64,000 bases of DNA. Origin: Acidobacteriota bacterium. GTDB lineage: Bacteria > Acidobacteriota > Terriglobia > Terriglobales > Acidobacteriaceae. Both the position numbers and the translations under genes were made by a program. Within the stretch, counting starts at the first letter, position 1; every line of letters starts with the position of its first letter. Below are positions 25,903 to 34,643 of this stretch, in pieces. Where the stretch lies: positions 1 through 64,000 of the forward strand of contig JAEYQK010000066.1 of NCBI GenBank assembly GCA_023410055.1. Reading direction: 5' to 3'. The notes below the pieces were generated by a model. That model was not told where the DNA came from. It made no database searches and worked only from the letters and a program-made list of their open reading frames with translations.

Positions 25903-26607
25903 CTAAATCCCAACGTGCTTCTCCGTAAAGAGCGGCGCACGCGCAGCCTCAGAGGATTTCTCACATCGGTGACCATCAATCCATGCGGCCAAAGGTATGA
26001 ATAGGATTCCACCGATGATCCCCGCGACTCCAATTGCTTTCACACTCGGCGGAGGGGGCCCAAATACATTTGCAATCCAAATACACAGCAGAAATGCGGC
26101 TAGAATCCAGATCGCCATTCGTCCGACGCGATCAATCGCCTTGGTGAAAGTGACATAAACAACAAGTCCCCCGACAAAAATACTCGCTTCAACGATCGCC
26201 TCAGCTCCGGGCCGGTTCCACAATCCCAAGCCGACCGACGGACTCCGCCACGGTGCAATCGGCAAGTCAGGTCGATGCACGAGCGCATCCAGCAGCCAGT
26301 GGCTGACCACGAGAGCGCCAATCACCCACGCACCTCTTGTGTAGCGACGCGCAATCCAGTAGACCGCAGCAAAAGCCACGCCCCACACCAACGCCATCAA
26401 CAAACTGTGGCTCACCGGATAGTCATAAAAATCGAGGGGCGTCATCTTCGTTATTCCAGGAACAATGCTCACGTGTTCAACGCCGGTCAGGATCAGCGCT
26501 GGCCACAACAAATCTACGAATTGTGCCGCAGCGAACGTTGTTCCCAGCGACGTTTTCGGTGCCAGCTTCTTGGCCGCGAGTGCCACCCCCAAATGCCCGA
26601 TGAACAT
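25903..26607 (-). CDS. Multi-helix membrane protein, YdjM/DUF457-like
   Basis: 234 residues with about six membrane helices. The start F-I-G-H-L-G-V-A-L-A-A, then V-S-H-S-L-L and V-S-H-W-L-L-D-A-L-V-H-R-P, are the His/Asp pattern of the YdjM-type membrane-bound metal-dependent hydrolase-like family (DUF457). Those histidines are conserved here. The true activity of the family is not settled. The gene is next to tRNA-Thr and divergent from the MerR-TPR gene. Confidence 0.65.
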   Translation of the reverse strand: MFIGHLGVALAAKKLAPKTSLGTTFAAAQFVDLLWPALILTGVEHVSIVPGITKMTPLDFYDYPVSHSLLMALVWGVAFAAVYWIARRYTRGAWVIGALVVSHWLLDALVHRPDLPIAPWRSPSVGLGLWNRPGAEAIVEASIFVGGLVVYVTFTKAIDRVGRMAIWILAAFLLCIWIANVFGPPPPSVKAIGVAGIIGGILFIPLAAWIDGHRCEKSSEAARAPLFTEKHVGI

Positions 26608-26747
26608 CCGGCCTCCTCACTCATTGGTGAAAATCCTGAAAGCACCACCAGATTGCTCCAGAGCTGGTGCAAACTGAATGATCTCCTTAACTTACACGAT
26701 TCCCCCTGCAACTTTCCTCTTGCGGTTTTCGTAATTTCATCGCCATA

Positions 26748-27650
26748 ATGTGGATGGCTCGAACTGTATATACCGTGAACCGATACCATCGAGCAGACGC
26801 ACTTCGGATCCTTCACATCACGGGGCAACAACTGGCCCAATGGCAAAAGGCCGGACTGGTTGCCACCGGCGAGTCCTTTTCGTTCTTCGATCTCATTCAA
26901 TTAAAGAAAATCCGCGATCTCCGCGCCAAGCGTGTACCCTCTGCCGTGATTCGCGAATCGCTTGAAGCAATGCAGCGCCAAGTCGCTGGCATGGAGAATC
27001 CTCTGCTCGAGTCTGGCACCTACACTTCGCGTCGTCGGGTCGTATTCCGGCACGAAGGACATGCTGTTGAGCCAATCGCCGGACAGTTCATGCTGGACTT
27101 CTCTCCCGTCGAGCGCGTCGTTCCAGCGCAGCTCAAGACCATGCCGGTCGCCGATACGGCTCATGATCTGTTCGCACAAGGCGTTTCACTTGAAGAAGAT
27201 CCGGCTTCGCAGGACCAGGCCATATCGATTTACCAGAAAGTGCTTGCGCTCGAGCCACGACACGCCGCCTCGCACATCAATCTTGGCACGATCTACTATC
27301 ATCGCCGCGACTTCAAGTCCGCCGAGCGTCACTACAGAGCAGCGATCGAGATCGATCCGCGATACGCTCTCGCCTATTTCGACTTAGGCAACGTACTTGA
27401 TGAAACGTCGAGACTCAATGAAGCCATCGACGCATACAAAACTGCGCTCATCCTTGCTCCTACGTACGCTGACGCGCATTACAATGTCGCCCTGGCCTAC
27501 GAGAAATTGCATTTGCCCAGGCGCGCCCTCAAGCATTGGCAAGCTTATCTCCGGCTCGACGCCAACGGCCCCTGGTCGGCTTACGCTCGCAATCAGGTTC
27601 GCAATATTCTGCAAGCTGACCAGCTTAGGATCGTCTTCCGCCGCAGCTAG
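26748..27650 (+). CDS. MerR-like DNA-binding domain fused to TPR repeats
   Basis: 300 residues. The N-terminal part (about 15-80) is a MerR-type helix-turn-helix (A-L-R-I-L-H-I-T-G-Q-Q-L-A-Q-W-Q-K-A-G-L-V, then F-S-F-F-D-L-I-Q-L-K-K-I-R-D-L-R). From about 150 come three or more TPR units (P-R-H-A-A-S-H-I-N-L-G-T-I-Y, then A-L-A-Y-F-D-L-G-N-V-L, then A-D-A-H-Y-N-V-A-L-A-Y). MerR proteins usually carry a ligand-binding coil here; a TPR partner-binding array is unusual. It may couple protein contact to transcription. Target genes are unknown. Confidence 0.78.
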   Translation: MWMARTVYTVNRYHRADALRILHITGQQLAQWQKAGLVATGESFSFFDLIQLKKIRDLRAKRVPSAVIRESLEAMQRQVAGMENPLLESGTYTSRRRVVFRHEGHAVEPIAGQFMLDFSPVERVVPAQLKTMPVADTAHDLFAQGVSLEEDPASQDQAISIYQKVLALEPRHAASHINLGTIYYHRRDFKSAERHYRAAIEIDPRYALAYFDLGNVLDETSRLNEAIDAYKTALILAPTYADAHYNVALAYEKLHLPRRALKHWQAYLRLDANGPWSAYARNQVRNILQADQLRIVFRRS

Positions 27651-27750
27651 CCTTCCGTCCCCATTTGGTCCTTCCGCCTCAAATCACATTCCTGTTTTTG
27701 GTCATCCTCTCCCGTTTCGCGCATCGAAGTTCTTTGTGTGAGGAACTCTC

Positions 27751-28926
27751 ATGGCAGAAACACTCGTTCAGTCCACTCCAGCTCCGCTCGTTGCTCTCAC
27801 CGAAGACGAGCAGCTCTTCCGGGAAAACATTCGTCACTTTGCAGATGAAGCACTGCGCCCGTTGGTCCACGAGATGGACGAAAAGGGCATTTTCGATCAC
27901 AGCCTTATTGATCAGTTCTTCCGGCTCGGCATCATGGGAATCGAAATTCCCGAACAATACGGCGGGGGTGCGGGGACATTCTTCGAAGCCATCTTGGCTG
28001 TTGAAGAACTCTCGCGCGTCGATCCGTCCGCCGGGGTCGTCGTCGACGTTCAGAACACGTTGGTGAACAACGCCCTGCTTCGCTGGGGGAACGAAGAGCA
28101 GCAGAAACGATACTTACCGCGAATGGCCACCGAATGGGTGGGAGCGTACGCACTCAGCGAAGCCGGATCAGGCTCGGACGCCTTCGCGTTACAGACTCGC
28201 GCCGAACTCAAGGGCGACGAGTTCGTCCTTAACGGCCGCAAGCTCTGGATCACTAATGGCAAAGAAGCGAGCCTTTTCGTGCTCTTCGCAACACTCGATC
28301 CCGCGCTCGGATACAAGGGCATTACGGCCTTTATTGTCGAGAAGGATTTCCCCGGATTCAGCGTCGGCAAGAAGGAAGACAAGCTCGGCATACGCGCTTC
28401 GAGTACCTGCGAGTTGATTCTCGAGGACTGCCGCGTCCCGGTATCGAATGTTCTCGGAGAAAAGGGTAAGGGTTACAAGATCGCAATTGAGACATTGAAC
28501 GAGGGCCGCATAGGTATCGGTGCCCAGATGCTCGGCCTCGCTCGCGGAGCATGGGAACACGCTATCAAGTACGCGCAGGAGCGCAAGCAATTCGGCAAGT
28601 CCATCGCCGACTTCCAGGGGATCCAGTTTCAACTCGCGCAAATGGGCACCGAGATCGAAGCTGCGCGACTGATGGTCTACAACGCTGCCCGCATGAAGGA
28701 CGCCGGCATGAATTTCGTGAAAGAGGCGGCGATGACGAAGCTCTTCTGTTCGCAGGTAGCGGAGCGCGTCGCATCGTTGGCGGTCGAAATCTATGGCGGG
28801 TACGGCTTCACCAAGGACTATCCGGTCGAGAAGTACTGGCGCGACTCGAAGATCGGCAAGATTTACGAAGGCACTTCGAACATGCAGCTCTCAACCATCG
28901 CCAAGCTGGTCATGGGCGGCAAGTAG
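27751..28926 (+). CDS. Acyl-CoA dehydrogenase
   Basis: 391 residues, the usual length. The FAD-binding motif is A-Y-A-L-S-E-A-G-S-G-S-D-A, then W-I-T-N-G. The catalytic base is Glu373 (Y-E-G-T-S-N-M-Q), the position typical of short- and medium-chain dehydrogenases. It oxidises an acyl-CoA to the trans-2-enoyl-CoA and passes electrons to ETF. GAGGA precedes the ATG. There are no adjacent beta-oxidation genes, so the chain length cannot be inferred. Confidence 0.95.
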   Translation: MAETLVQSTPAPLVALTEDEQLFRENIRHFADEALRPLVHEMDEKGIFDHSLIDQFFRLGIMGIEIPEQYGGGAGTFFEAILAVEELSRVDPSAGVVVDVQNTLVNNALLRWGNEEQQKRYLPRMATEWVGAYALSEAGSGSDAFALQTRAELKGDEFVLNGRKLWITNGKEASLFVLFATLDPALGYKGITAFIVEKDFPGFSVGKKEDKLGIRASSTCELILEDCRVPVSNVLGEKGKGYKIAIETLNEGRIGIGAQMLGLARGAWEHAIKYAQERKQFGKSIADFQGIQFQLAQMGTEIEAARLMVYNAARMKDAGMNFVKEAAMTKLFCSQVAERVASLAVEIYGGYGFTKDYPVEKYWRDSKIGKIYEGTSNMQLSTIAKLVMGGK

Positions 28927-29025
28927 ACAGGGCCCGCAAGAAGCTGTGCGTATTCTTGGAATGGCACCACCCGGCCAGCTCCTCTTCGCATCGAATCCGA
29001 CACACTACACGTTGTGGAGGTTACG

Positions 29026-29481
29026 ATGCCGTTCCTCGACCGCCTTACTGCGAAGATCACTGACCGTTTGCCGAGCATGATCACGCCCCGCATGCATTCG
29101 ATCATCGAACTGGCCTGCGCCGGAGGCTTCCTGCTCCACGCTGCCTCCGCGTGGGAGCGCGACAAGCCAGTGGCAGTTTGCAGCTCCGGCTGCGCCATGT
29201 TTCTTCTGACGAATGCCGCATTGACGGATTTCTCAGGCACCCGCAACACCCGACTTGGTGCCGACGCCCACGGACGCGTCGATCTCGGGCTGGCCGCCGT
29301 GATCGGCGCAATCCCATCCCTAATGGGAATCAAAGACAAGTACGATGCTCGATTCTTTCGCGTCCAGGCGGTCACGCTCGCTGCGCTGGCCGGCCTCACC
29401 GACTTCAACCTAAGCGGCGAGACCAAGCAGCTAAAGAACATCGAGAAGACCGGGCACTCCTCTCTCAGAAAAGCGGCATAG
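29026..29481 (+). CDS. Small membrane protein, unknown
   Basis: 151 residues from the ATG at 29026, preceded by GGAGG seven bases away. Two to four moderately hydrophobic helices (about 25-48, 57-72, 85-100 and 115-130) are connected by short loops. Charged ends suggest both termini in the cytosol. No family recognised. It lies 99 bp after the acyl-CoA dehydrogenase on the same strand. Confidence 0.6.
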   Translation: MPFLDRLTAKITDRLPSMITPRMHSIIELACAGGFLLHAASAWERDKPVAVCSSGCAMFLLTNAALTDFSGTRNTRLGADAHGRVDLGLAAVIGAIPSLMGIKDKYDARFFRVQAVTLAALAGLTDFNLSGETKQLKNIEKTGHSSLRKAA

Positions 29482-29506
29482 AGTCGGCAACCGGGGGGAC
29501 TTGACG

Positions 29507-29715
29507 TTATTTCGTCGCCGATACTGCACCCTTGATCTCAACAAGAATCCCCTCGTATTCTTTGTTGCCATCATTCTCGACCGAGTGTCTCGTGCCGTCC
29601 GCCACTGCGTTTCGCCGGACTTTCCACTGAAGTGAGTGACTTTGCCATCCGCAGTCGTGACTTGTGCGTTTGTGTCAGTGAGCAGAACTTGCACATTGTC
29701 CGGATGGTCGTGCAT
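29507..29715 (-). pseudogene. Decayed cupin-family gene
   Basis: From the ATG at 29715 the frame reads M-H-D-H-P-D-N-V-Q-V-L-L-T and continues to S-G-E-T-Q-W-R-T-A, the first part of a small cupin. After this the expected continuation (H-S-V-E-N-D-G-N-K-E-Y-E-G-I-L-V-E-I-K-G) is present in another frame and ends at TAA 29507-29509. One base is therefore missing around 29577-29592. A stop codon also lies two codons before the first Met, where homologues normally have more N-terminal sequence. A sequencing error could explain the shift but not also the stop. Confidence 0.6.
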
Positions 29716-29815
29716 GGTGACTTATCCTTCGGGCGCTGGGTTGTGTGTGGGCAAGAATGGGTGTAACGCTTGTCTCTGGTCTCGCATTTGTCCCATGTGG
29801 GAGATATCACAGACT

Positions 29816-29998
29816 ATGCCGTTATACGATTACTTGTGCCGTGAATGCGGCTCGACCTTCGAGAAGCTTCGTAGCATGAAAAACGCCGACCACGGCGTTG
29901 AGTGTCCAAAGTGTCACTCAGCCAAAGTCGAGCGCCTGCTGTCTACATTCTCATCCGGCGGTGGTTGCGGAGCGCCGAGCAATTCACGGTTCCGTTGA
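29816..29998 (+). CDS. FmdB-type zinc-ribbon protein, copy 1
   Basis: 60 residues from the ATG at 29816. M-P-L-Y-D-Y-L-C-R-E-C-G starts it, with C-P-K-C as the second knuckle and a Gly-rich tail. This is the FmdB putative regulatory domain, typically about 60-110 residues. Members bind zinc and may regulate transcription or modify RNA; function is not established. A second FmdB gene lies at 34362. Confidence 0.85.
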   Translation: MPLYDYLCRECGSTFEKLRSMKNADHGVECPKCHSAKVERLLSTFSSGGGCGAPSNSRFR

Positions 29999-30003
29999 GG
30001 ATA

Positions 30004-30030
30004 AAAGAAAAGCGGCCCGGTTCGGGCCGC
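30004..30030 (-). terminator. Intrinsic terminator of the paralogous secreted gene pair
   Basis: GCGGCCCG-aac-CGGGCCGC on the minus strand is followed by TTTTCTTTTAT. Confidence 0.8.
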
Positions 30031-30060
30031 AAACTTTTGGGCAAATGCGGTATCACCTTG

Positions 30061-30558
30061 CTACTTGCCGCTCTCGATTTTCTCTTTCAGGTGCTTTGCG
30101 CAAGCCTCAGAGCTCGTCTTCTTGCCATGGGCTGAGTTGTCGTTATTGTAGGAGTAGGCAAATGCGACCACACCCGACTTCAAGTTCGCAACCTTTATGC
30201 TTGCTGACTCACGCGAATGCCAGCTTCCCATAATGAGCTTCTTGGCGGTGCTGGCCTTTTGTGTTTCCGAAAATCCCGAGAGCTCAAATTCTGCTTGGTC
30301 CTTATTCTCAACAACGGTAACGGGTACGTGCTTCTTCTCAATTGCAGCCTTCATGAACTCGTGAAAGTTGTCGGGCATCGAAGCAATGAAGATCTTTGCT
30401 CCCTTGGGAATAACCAGGGATTCAGCCTCCTGTTTCGAGTCCGCAGTGGAAACCGCCTTCACGCTCGGTTCTACCGAGGTTGCTGTTGGTGCCTGCTGTC
30501 CTACAACGAATGCAGCAGAGAATATTACGGCCAAAACAGCGCATCCTACTCCTCGCAT
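30061..30558 (-). CDS. Secreted protein, tandem paralogue B
   Basis: 165 residues with a signal peptide (cleavage near VVGQQ). The mature part contains I-P-K-G-A-K-I-F-I-A-S-M-P, then K-K-H-V-P-V-T-V-V-E-N and a C-terminal S-E-A-C-A-K-H-L-K-E-K-I. The same layout and about half of the residues recur in the neighbour at 30590, so the two arose by tandem duplication. I do not know its function; similar proteins are common in Acidobacteriota. It is followed by a strong terminator. Confidence 0.7.
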   Translation of the reverse strand: MRGVGCAVLAVIFSAAFVVGQQAPTATSVEPSVKAVSTADSKQEAESLVIPKGAKIFIASMPDNFHEFMKAAIEKKHVPVTVVENKDQAEFELSGFSETQKASTAKKLIMGSWHSRESASIKVANLKSGVVAFAYSYNNDNSAHGKKTSSEACAKHLKEKIESGK

Positions 30559-30589
30559 CGAATTCCCTCCTCCGAAGGCAAACGACTCC

Positions 30590-31132
30590 CTAATCGATTA
30601 TCTTTTCCTTGATGTGCTTCGCGCAGGCCTCGCCGGCACTTTGCTTGCCCCGAGCCGAGTTGCTCTTATTAACGGAATAGGCAAACACGACAGCTCCTGT
30701 CTTCAAGTTGACCATTTTGACACTGGCCGTCTCATTGGTGGCTTGCGAGCCCATGAACAGCATCTTTGCCCAACCCGCCTTGTCAGTTTCCGCAACGCCA
30801 GTAATTTCGAACTCAGCTTTTGTACGATCGGCGACAATAGTTACGGGGACTTTCTTCTGCTGCAAACCAGCTGTGATGTAATTGTCGAATCCGTTCACCA
30901 TTGGGGCCACGTAAACGCGGGCTCCGGAAGGAATCCTCTCCTGGCTGATCAGTGCCCCTTCGCTGGCTACCAACTTCTGGTCCTTCGCTTCAGCCTTTTG
31001 CGATTCGGCACCCTGGTTCTTTTGCTCAACCTTTGGTTGATCCACGGCCTGGTCGCCACCAACTGCCGTTTTGCTAACTTGCGCACCAGCACATATAGCC
31101 AGGAATAATCCAAGGACAACACACTTGCGCAT
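30590..31132 (-). CDS. Secreted protein, tandem paralogue A
   Basis: 180 residues, signal peptide (MRKCVVLGLFLAICAGAQ). The central Gln/Lys-rich linker differs from paralogue B. The core is shared: G-A-R-V-Y-V-A-P-M, K-K-V-P-V-T-I-V-A-D, T-G-A-V-V-F-A-Y-S and E-A-C-A-K-H-I-K-E-K. It is the upstream gene of the pair, separated by 31 bp and therefore probably in one transcript. No known domain. Confidence 0.7.
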   Translation of the reverse strand: MRKCVVLGLFLAICAGAQVSKTAVGGDQAVDQPKVEQKNQGAESQKAEAKDQKLVASEGALISQERIPSGARVYVAPMVNGFDNYITAGLQQKKVPVTIVADRTKAEFEITGVAETDKAGWAKMLFMGSQATNETASVKMVNLKTGAVVFAYSVNKSNSARGKQSAGEACAKHIKEKIID

Positions 31133-31331
31133 TATCTCTACCTCGCATTTCTCGTCAGTGCCAGACGTGCTCTCTGAACTCGGAGACGTTTGCGGACAGC
31201 ATTATGTCACGACAGAGTGTCTGAATCTAGAGTCTGCACGCATTCGGCAACTTCTTTCGATGTCTGCTTGTGCCTGTTTACAATCTCGCATTTTGGGCGT
31301 AAAAATTCAGAGTACGACAATTCCCATCCCG

Positions 31332-31604
31332 ATGATTTCTAACCGCCGCCAATTCGAACGCCTTGAGATCCCGGAAGAGGCCGTCGCAATTGACGAAAGT
31401 GGTTGCAAACTGGGTAGAGTCTCCCGTGTAGGCGGTGGAGGCATGACGATCGCTCTCGGCGGTGACCACGCCCATACGTTCGCCCCCGGAGCGCGGTTGC
31501 GAGTCGTCGTCGAAGAGACATCGGGCATCCGCCACACCCTCCCAGTCGAAGTGAAGTACTGTCACGACGGCGACCTCGGCGTGGAGTTCATCAGCGCCCT
31601 GTAA
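31332..31604 (+). CDS. PilZ-domain protein
   Basis: 90 residues from the ATG at 31332. The c-di-GMP-binding motif is present in part: R-R-Q-F-E-R-L at the start, while the second motif reads S-R-V-G-G-G-G-M where D/N-x-S-x-x-G is normal. The barrel closes with L-P-V-E-V-K-Y and L-G-V-E-F-I. It could read c-di-GMP made by the GGDEF protein at 31935. Binding may be weaker because the second motif lacks the Asp/Asn. Confidence 0.68.
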   Translation: MISNRRQFERLEIPEEAVAIDESGCKLGRVSRVGGGGMTIALGGDHAHTFAPGARLRVVVEETSGIRHTLPVEVKYCHDGDLGVEFISAL

Positions 31605-31934
31605 GCTTTGACAGGTTCCTGCCCGAGCCCCCGTCAATAGATCAAGTGTGAGTTGCCGCCTATGAGAAGCGGTAGGCCCGTTCCGCAGAATTCCAAAAGA
31701 TTGTAGGCTGCACGTGCGGACTGAACCACAACCCTTCTCTTTTCTTTCAGTTAGCTGCAAAACAGTTTTGGAACCGAGGATGCTTCTGATACAGGTGCAC
31801 AGACGTAGCCTTGGGCGGCACGTGGTGCACTCGGATTTTTCGAGTCTTAGCTCTAACCTGCAACTTCGGGGAGCCGGGCGGCTCCCCTTTTTTCTGTCCG
31901 AACCTCACAACAGCATAATCTGTGCTTCGGCGTG
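31605..31934. other. Intergenic region holding a possible non-coding RNA
   Basis: 330 bp without a convincing protein gene. It contains GTGCAC palindromes 40 bp apart that, with CCGAG/CTCGG arms, could fold into a long hairpin (about 31772-31840), an ACTCG-CGAGT hairpin, and a strong terminator at 31868-31893. No clear promoter was seen. Confidence 0.4.
31868..31893 (+). terminator. Intrinsic terminator
   Basis: GGGGAGCC-gggc-GGCTCCCC followed by TTTTTT. It lies 264 bp after the PilZ gene. Confidence 0.88.
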
Positions 31935-32852
31935 CTAAGCAACGCAAGTCGAATCATATAATTGCACTCGATTTCGGCCTGCGGCCTTTGCCGCATAAAG
32001 AGCCAGATCTGCACGCGATAGTAGATCTTTGACGCTCAGTTCCTCACTCCATTCACTAACCCCGAAACTGCCCGTAACAGTGATCGACATCGGCTCGGTT
32101 AAGACCGGCCTGCTGCAAAGTGCCTCACGCATGCGTTGGGCGGTGCCAAGAGCGTCGATCGCAGAGCAACCCGGCAATACGGCAAGAAACTCCTCGCCAC
32201 CGTAGCGTCCCAGCGAGTCGTATTGACGAACCGCCTCAAGCATTCGAGACGCTGAGACTCGAAGCACCTCGTCCCCGATCAGATGGCCGTAGGTGTCGTT
32301 GACCCGTTTGAAATAGTCCAAATCGGTAAGGCAGACACTCAGTGTGGAGTTCTGACGCTTTGCGCGCTTCATTTCCTTGGCCAGGATTTCGGCAATCGCA
32401 GCATTGTTCCACAAGTGCGTCATCGAATCATGACTGGCCTGGAACTGAAGTCGCTCACGCATCTCGAGAAGCTCTCGCTGCGCACGTATTATTCGCTCAC
32501 CCACGCGCAGACGCGCACGTAGCTCCAGTTCATGGAAAGGCTTGCGCAGATAGTCGTCTGCTCCCCGCTCGAATCCCTCCAGAAGGTCCTCGTGTTCACC
32601 CTTGGCGCTGAGAAGGATCACGTAAACGTACGGACCTTCTTTGTTGTCGCGGACCGCGTTACAGATCTCTGGCCCGGTCATTCCCGGCATGATGTAGTCC
32701 AGAACAGCAAGACTGGGAGCGCCTTCCTGCTTCAAAATGTTCCACGCCTGATTACCGTCGCTGGCCAGTACCACCTCGTAGTTCCACAGTTTGAGCAGGC
32801 GCTCAAGCGATTTCCGGTAGAACAGCGAATCATCTGCGACAAGGACTCTCAT
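31935..32852 (-). CDS. Response-regulator diguanylate cyclase (REC-GGDEF)
   Basis: 305 residues. A receiver domain with D52 as phospho-acceptor (A-V-L-D-Y-I-M-P-G) is joined by a coiled helix to a GGDEF domain with G-G-E-E-F. The inhibitory RxxD site (R-Q-Y-D) sits five residues before it, so product feedback should work. It makes c-di-GMP when phosphorylated; the PilZ gene at 31332 may be a receiver. No cognate kinase is adjacent. Confidence 0.94.
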   Translation of the reverse strand: MRVLVADDSLFYRKSLERLLKLWNYEVVLASDGNQAWNILKQEGAPSLAVLDYIMPGMTGPEICNAVRDNKEGPYVYVILLSAKGEHEDLLEGFERGADDYLRKPFHELELRARLRVGERIIRAQRELLEMRERLQFQASHDSMTHLWNNAAIAEILAKEMKRAKRQNSTLSVCLTDLDYFKRVNDTYGHLIGDEVLRVSASRMLEAVRQYDSLGRYGGEEFLAVLPGCSAIDALGTAQRMREALCSRPVLTEPMSITVTGSFGVSEWSEELSVKDLLSRADLALYAAKAAGRNRVQLYDSTCVA

Positions 32853-33033
32853 GCGGATAGAACTCCGCCACCCGCTTTAGGAGCCTCGGGAAAGCAAACC
32901 GCACGGAATCGAACTAATGCGTCCATTTTGTCTTGCATTCTGAGCAACGAACCAGGAACTTGCCTAGACGAGATCTCTACACGAAGTCTGGAAGCAGCTT
33001 TAACCAGTTCCACCTCAGGTTCGGGCCCTAAAA

Positions 33034-33110
33034 TGGCCGGGGCGGCGGGACTCGAACCCACGACCCTCTGCTTAGAAGGCAGATGCTCTATCCACCTGAG
33101 CTACGCCCCG
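33034..33110 (-). tRNA. tRNA-Arg (TCT)
   Basis: Minus strand from 33110: CGGGGCGTAGCTCAG ... CGCCCCGG plus encoded CCA. The anticodon stem TCTGC/GCAGA holds the loop CTTCTAA, anticodon TCT. A TTTAGAAT -10 box is about 20 bp upstream. Confidence 0.95.
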
Positions 33111-33173
33111 GTCCTACTATCATATTCTAAACGCGCCTGAAAAGAGAGCAAAGGAAACGCATCTAGAAAACTG

Positions 33174-34229
33174 CTAACGACGGTTACCGTGGTGTGCTGT
33201 CGCTTGGAAAAATCTAATAATCTGCCGCTCGGCCCATCGCCCACCGTAATCATCAGGCTTCGCTAGGAACGCACAATGGCCTCCATGCTCGGTTTCATAG
33301 TACGTGATGGATGAATTTGCGTTGATCTTTTCGCGGCTCTGTCCGCTTACACGAATAAATGGATCGTCTTTCGAATTCAGAATCAGTGTCGGAACCGAGA
33401 TATGTTCGAGTAGGCGCGACGCACTCTCTTGGGTGTAATAGTCCTCGGCGTCCCGAAATCCGAAGTGCGGCGCCGTCACGCAATCGTCGAAATCGCGAAT
33501 ACTTCGCCACCACCATTTGTTGACGCGGAAAATCTCCGGGAAGGCGCGAACCTTCATTTTGAGGCGGTTTCTTAACGAAAAAAGAAATCGCCACTCGTAG
33601 ATGCGGTTCGAGCGAAGGTGAATAGCATCAGCCGATATCGACAGATCCATGGCAGGAGAAACCGCAGCAACCGCGCACAGCGCTCCGGGCGCACCTCCGT
33701 ACATCCCACTGCCCCACTCGCCAGCGAGTTTTAGAACTTGGTTGCCGCCCATCGAGAAACCAGCCAGGGCAATCCTCTCGATCCCCTTCCGTTCCATCAA
33801 TCCTCGTACAACCACAGCGATATCAGAAGACAAGCCCGAATGATACAGAGTGCTGCACATCGACTCTGTACCGCCGCAGTTGCGCACGTTCATGCGCACG
33901 ACATTCATGCCGGCATCGAATGCCTGAGCCGTTGTCCCTATTACATACTGAGAATCGCTGGAGCCCTCGAGTCCATGCACGACGACAATTGTCAGTGCAT
34001 CCTGCCACTTTGCCTGCCAATGACACAGGCACAGCACCTTTGTGCCATCTTCAATATCGAATAACAGCCGTTCGGGAGCCGAACGCAGCGCTGGTCGGGG
34101 CAAAAGGTGACTTGCAATGGTCTGGGTGTGCGCGCCAGTCAGTGCCCTGCGCGGCACAAAAGGTTCAACATGAAAACTGCGGTTTGCGAGACTTTGGCGA
34201 TCGCTTTCGTAGCCCGAACTAAGGTTCAT
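33174..34229 (-). CDS. YheT-family alpha/beta hydrolase
   Basis: 351 residues. V-V-H-G-L-E-G-S-S-D forms the oxyanion strand, G-F-S-M-G-G-N the nucleophile elbow, and L-I-L-N-S-K-D-D-P-F-I and H-G-G-H complete the acid and histidine positions. The opening H-T-Q-T-I motif is the YheT signature. The substrate of the family is not known; it is probably cytosolic. No operon partner. Confidence 0.9.
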   Translation of the reverse strand: MNLSSGYESDRQSLANRSFHVEPFVPRRALTGAHTQTIASHLLPRPALRSAPERLLFDIEDGTKVLCLCHWQAKWQDALTIVVVHGLEGSSDSQYVIGTTAQAFDAGMNVVRMNVRNCGGTESMCSTLYHSGLSSDIAVVVRGLMERKGIERIALAGFSMGGNQVLKLAGEWGSGMYGGAPGALCAVAAVSPAMDLSISADAIHLRSNRIYEWRFLFSLRNRLKMKVRAFPEIFRVNKWWWRSIRDFDDCVTAPHFGFRDAEDYYTQESASRLLEHISVPTLILNSKDDPFIRVSGQSREKINANSSITYYETEHGGHCAFLAKPDDYGGRWAERQIIRFFQATAHHGNRR

Positions 34230-34361
34230 TTATGCTTTGCGTTTCACGAGTCTTGACTATAATTCAGGCAAAGACTCAGGCTCTATCTCAGGCGCCACTC
34301 TGAGCTGTGATTCGCGCCACTCGAATTTCGGGTGCCTGTGCACCCCTTCGTTGGAGTATAA

Positions 34362-34601
34362 ATGCCCATTTTTGAGTACGTATGCCAAGACTGCAAAAAG
34401 CGCTTTGAGCAATTGGTTTATGGATCAACACAAGCGCAATGTCCTCTGTGCCACAGCACAAACTTGAACCAGCAAATATCAGTCTTCTCAGTCCGCAGCG
34501 CCAAACCAGCGAGCACATGCGAAGCTGCGGCCGGATGTGGCGGTACCTGTGCTTCGGCGGCTGCTGCCGGTGCGGGTGGCGGCTGCTGCCCTTACGACTA
34601 A
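34362..34601 (+). CDS. FmdB-type zinc-ribbon protein, copy 2
   Basis: 79 residues with GGAG before the ATG. M-P-I-F-E-Y-V-C-Q-D-C and C-P-L-C are the two knuckles. The tail is rich in Cys, Gly and Ala (T-C-E-A-A-A-G-C-G-G-T-C), and ends C-C-P-Y-D. It differs from the copy at 29816 mainly in this tail. It lies between a divergent YheT gene and a hairpin. Confidence 0.85.
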   Translation: MPIFEYVCQDCKKRFEQLVYGSTQAQCPLCHSTNLNQQISVFSVRSAKPASTCEAAAGCGGTCASAAAAGAGGGCCPYD

Positions 34602-34608
34602 CGATTCC

Positions 34609-34643
34609 GTGGTTCCCGCTCCGCAACTAAGCGCGGGAACCAC
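34609..34643 (+). terminator. Long hairpin after fmdB copy 2
   Basis: GTGGTTCCCGC and GCGGGAACCAC form an 11-bp stem with a 13-base loop. No T-run follows, so a Rho-independent role is uncertain. Confidence 0.4.

Noticed and set aside
31730..31895. 6S RNA identity for the structured gap before the GGDEF gene
   Set aside because: The central bubble could not be convincingly drawn and no promoter was found; left as an unnamed candidate.
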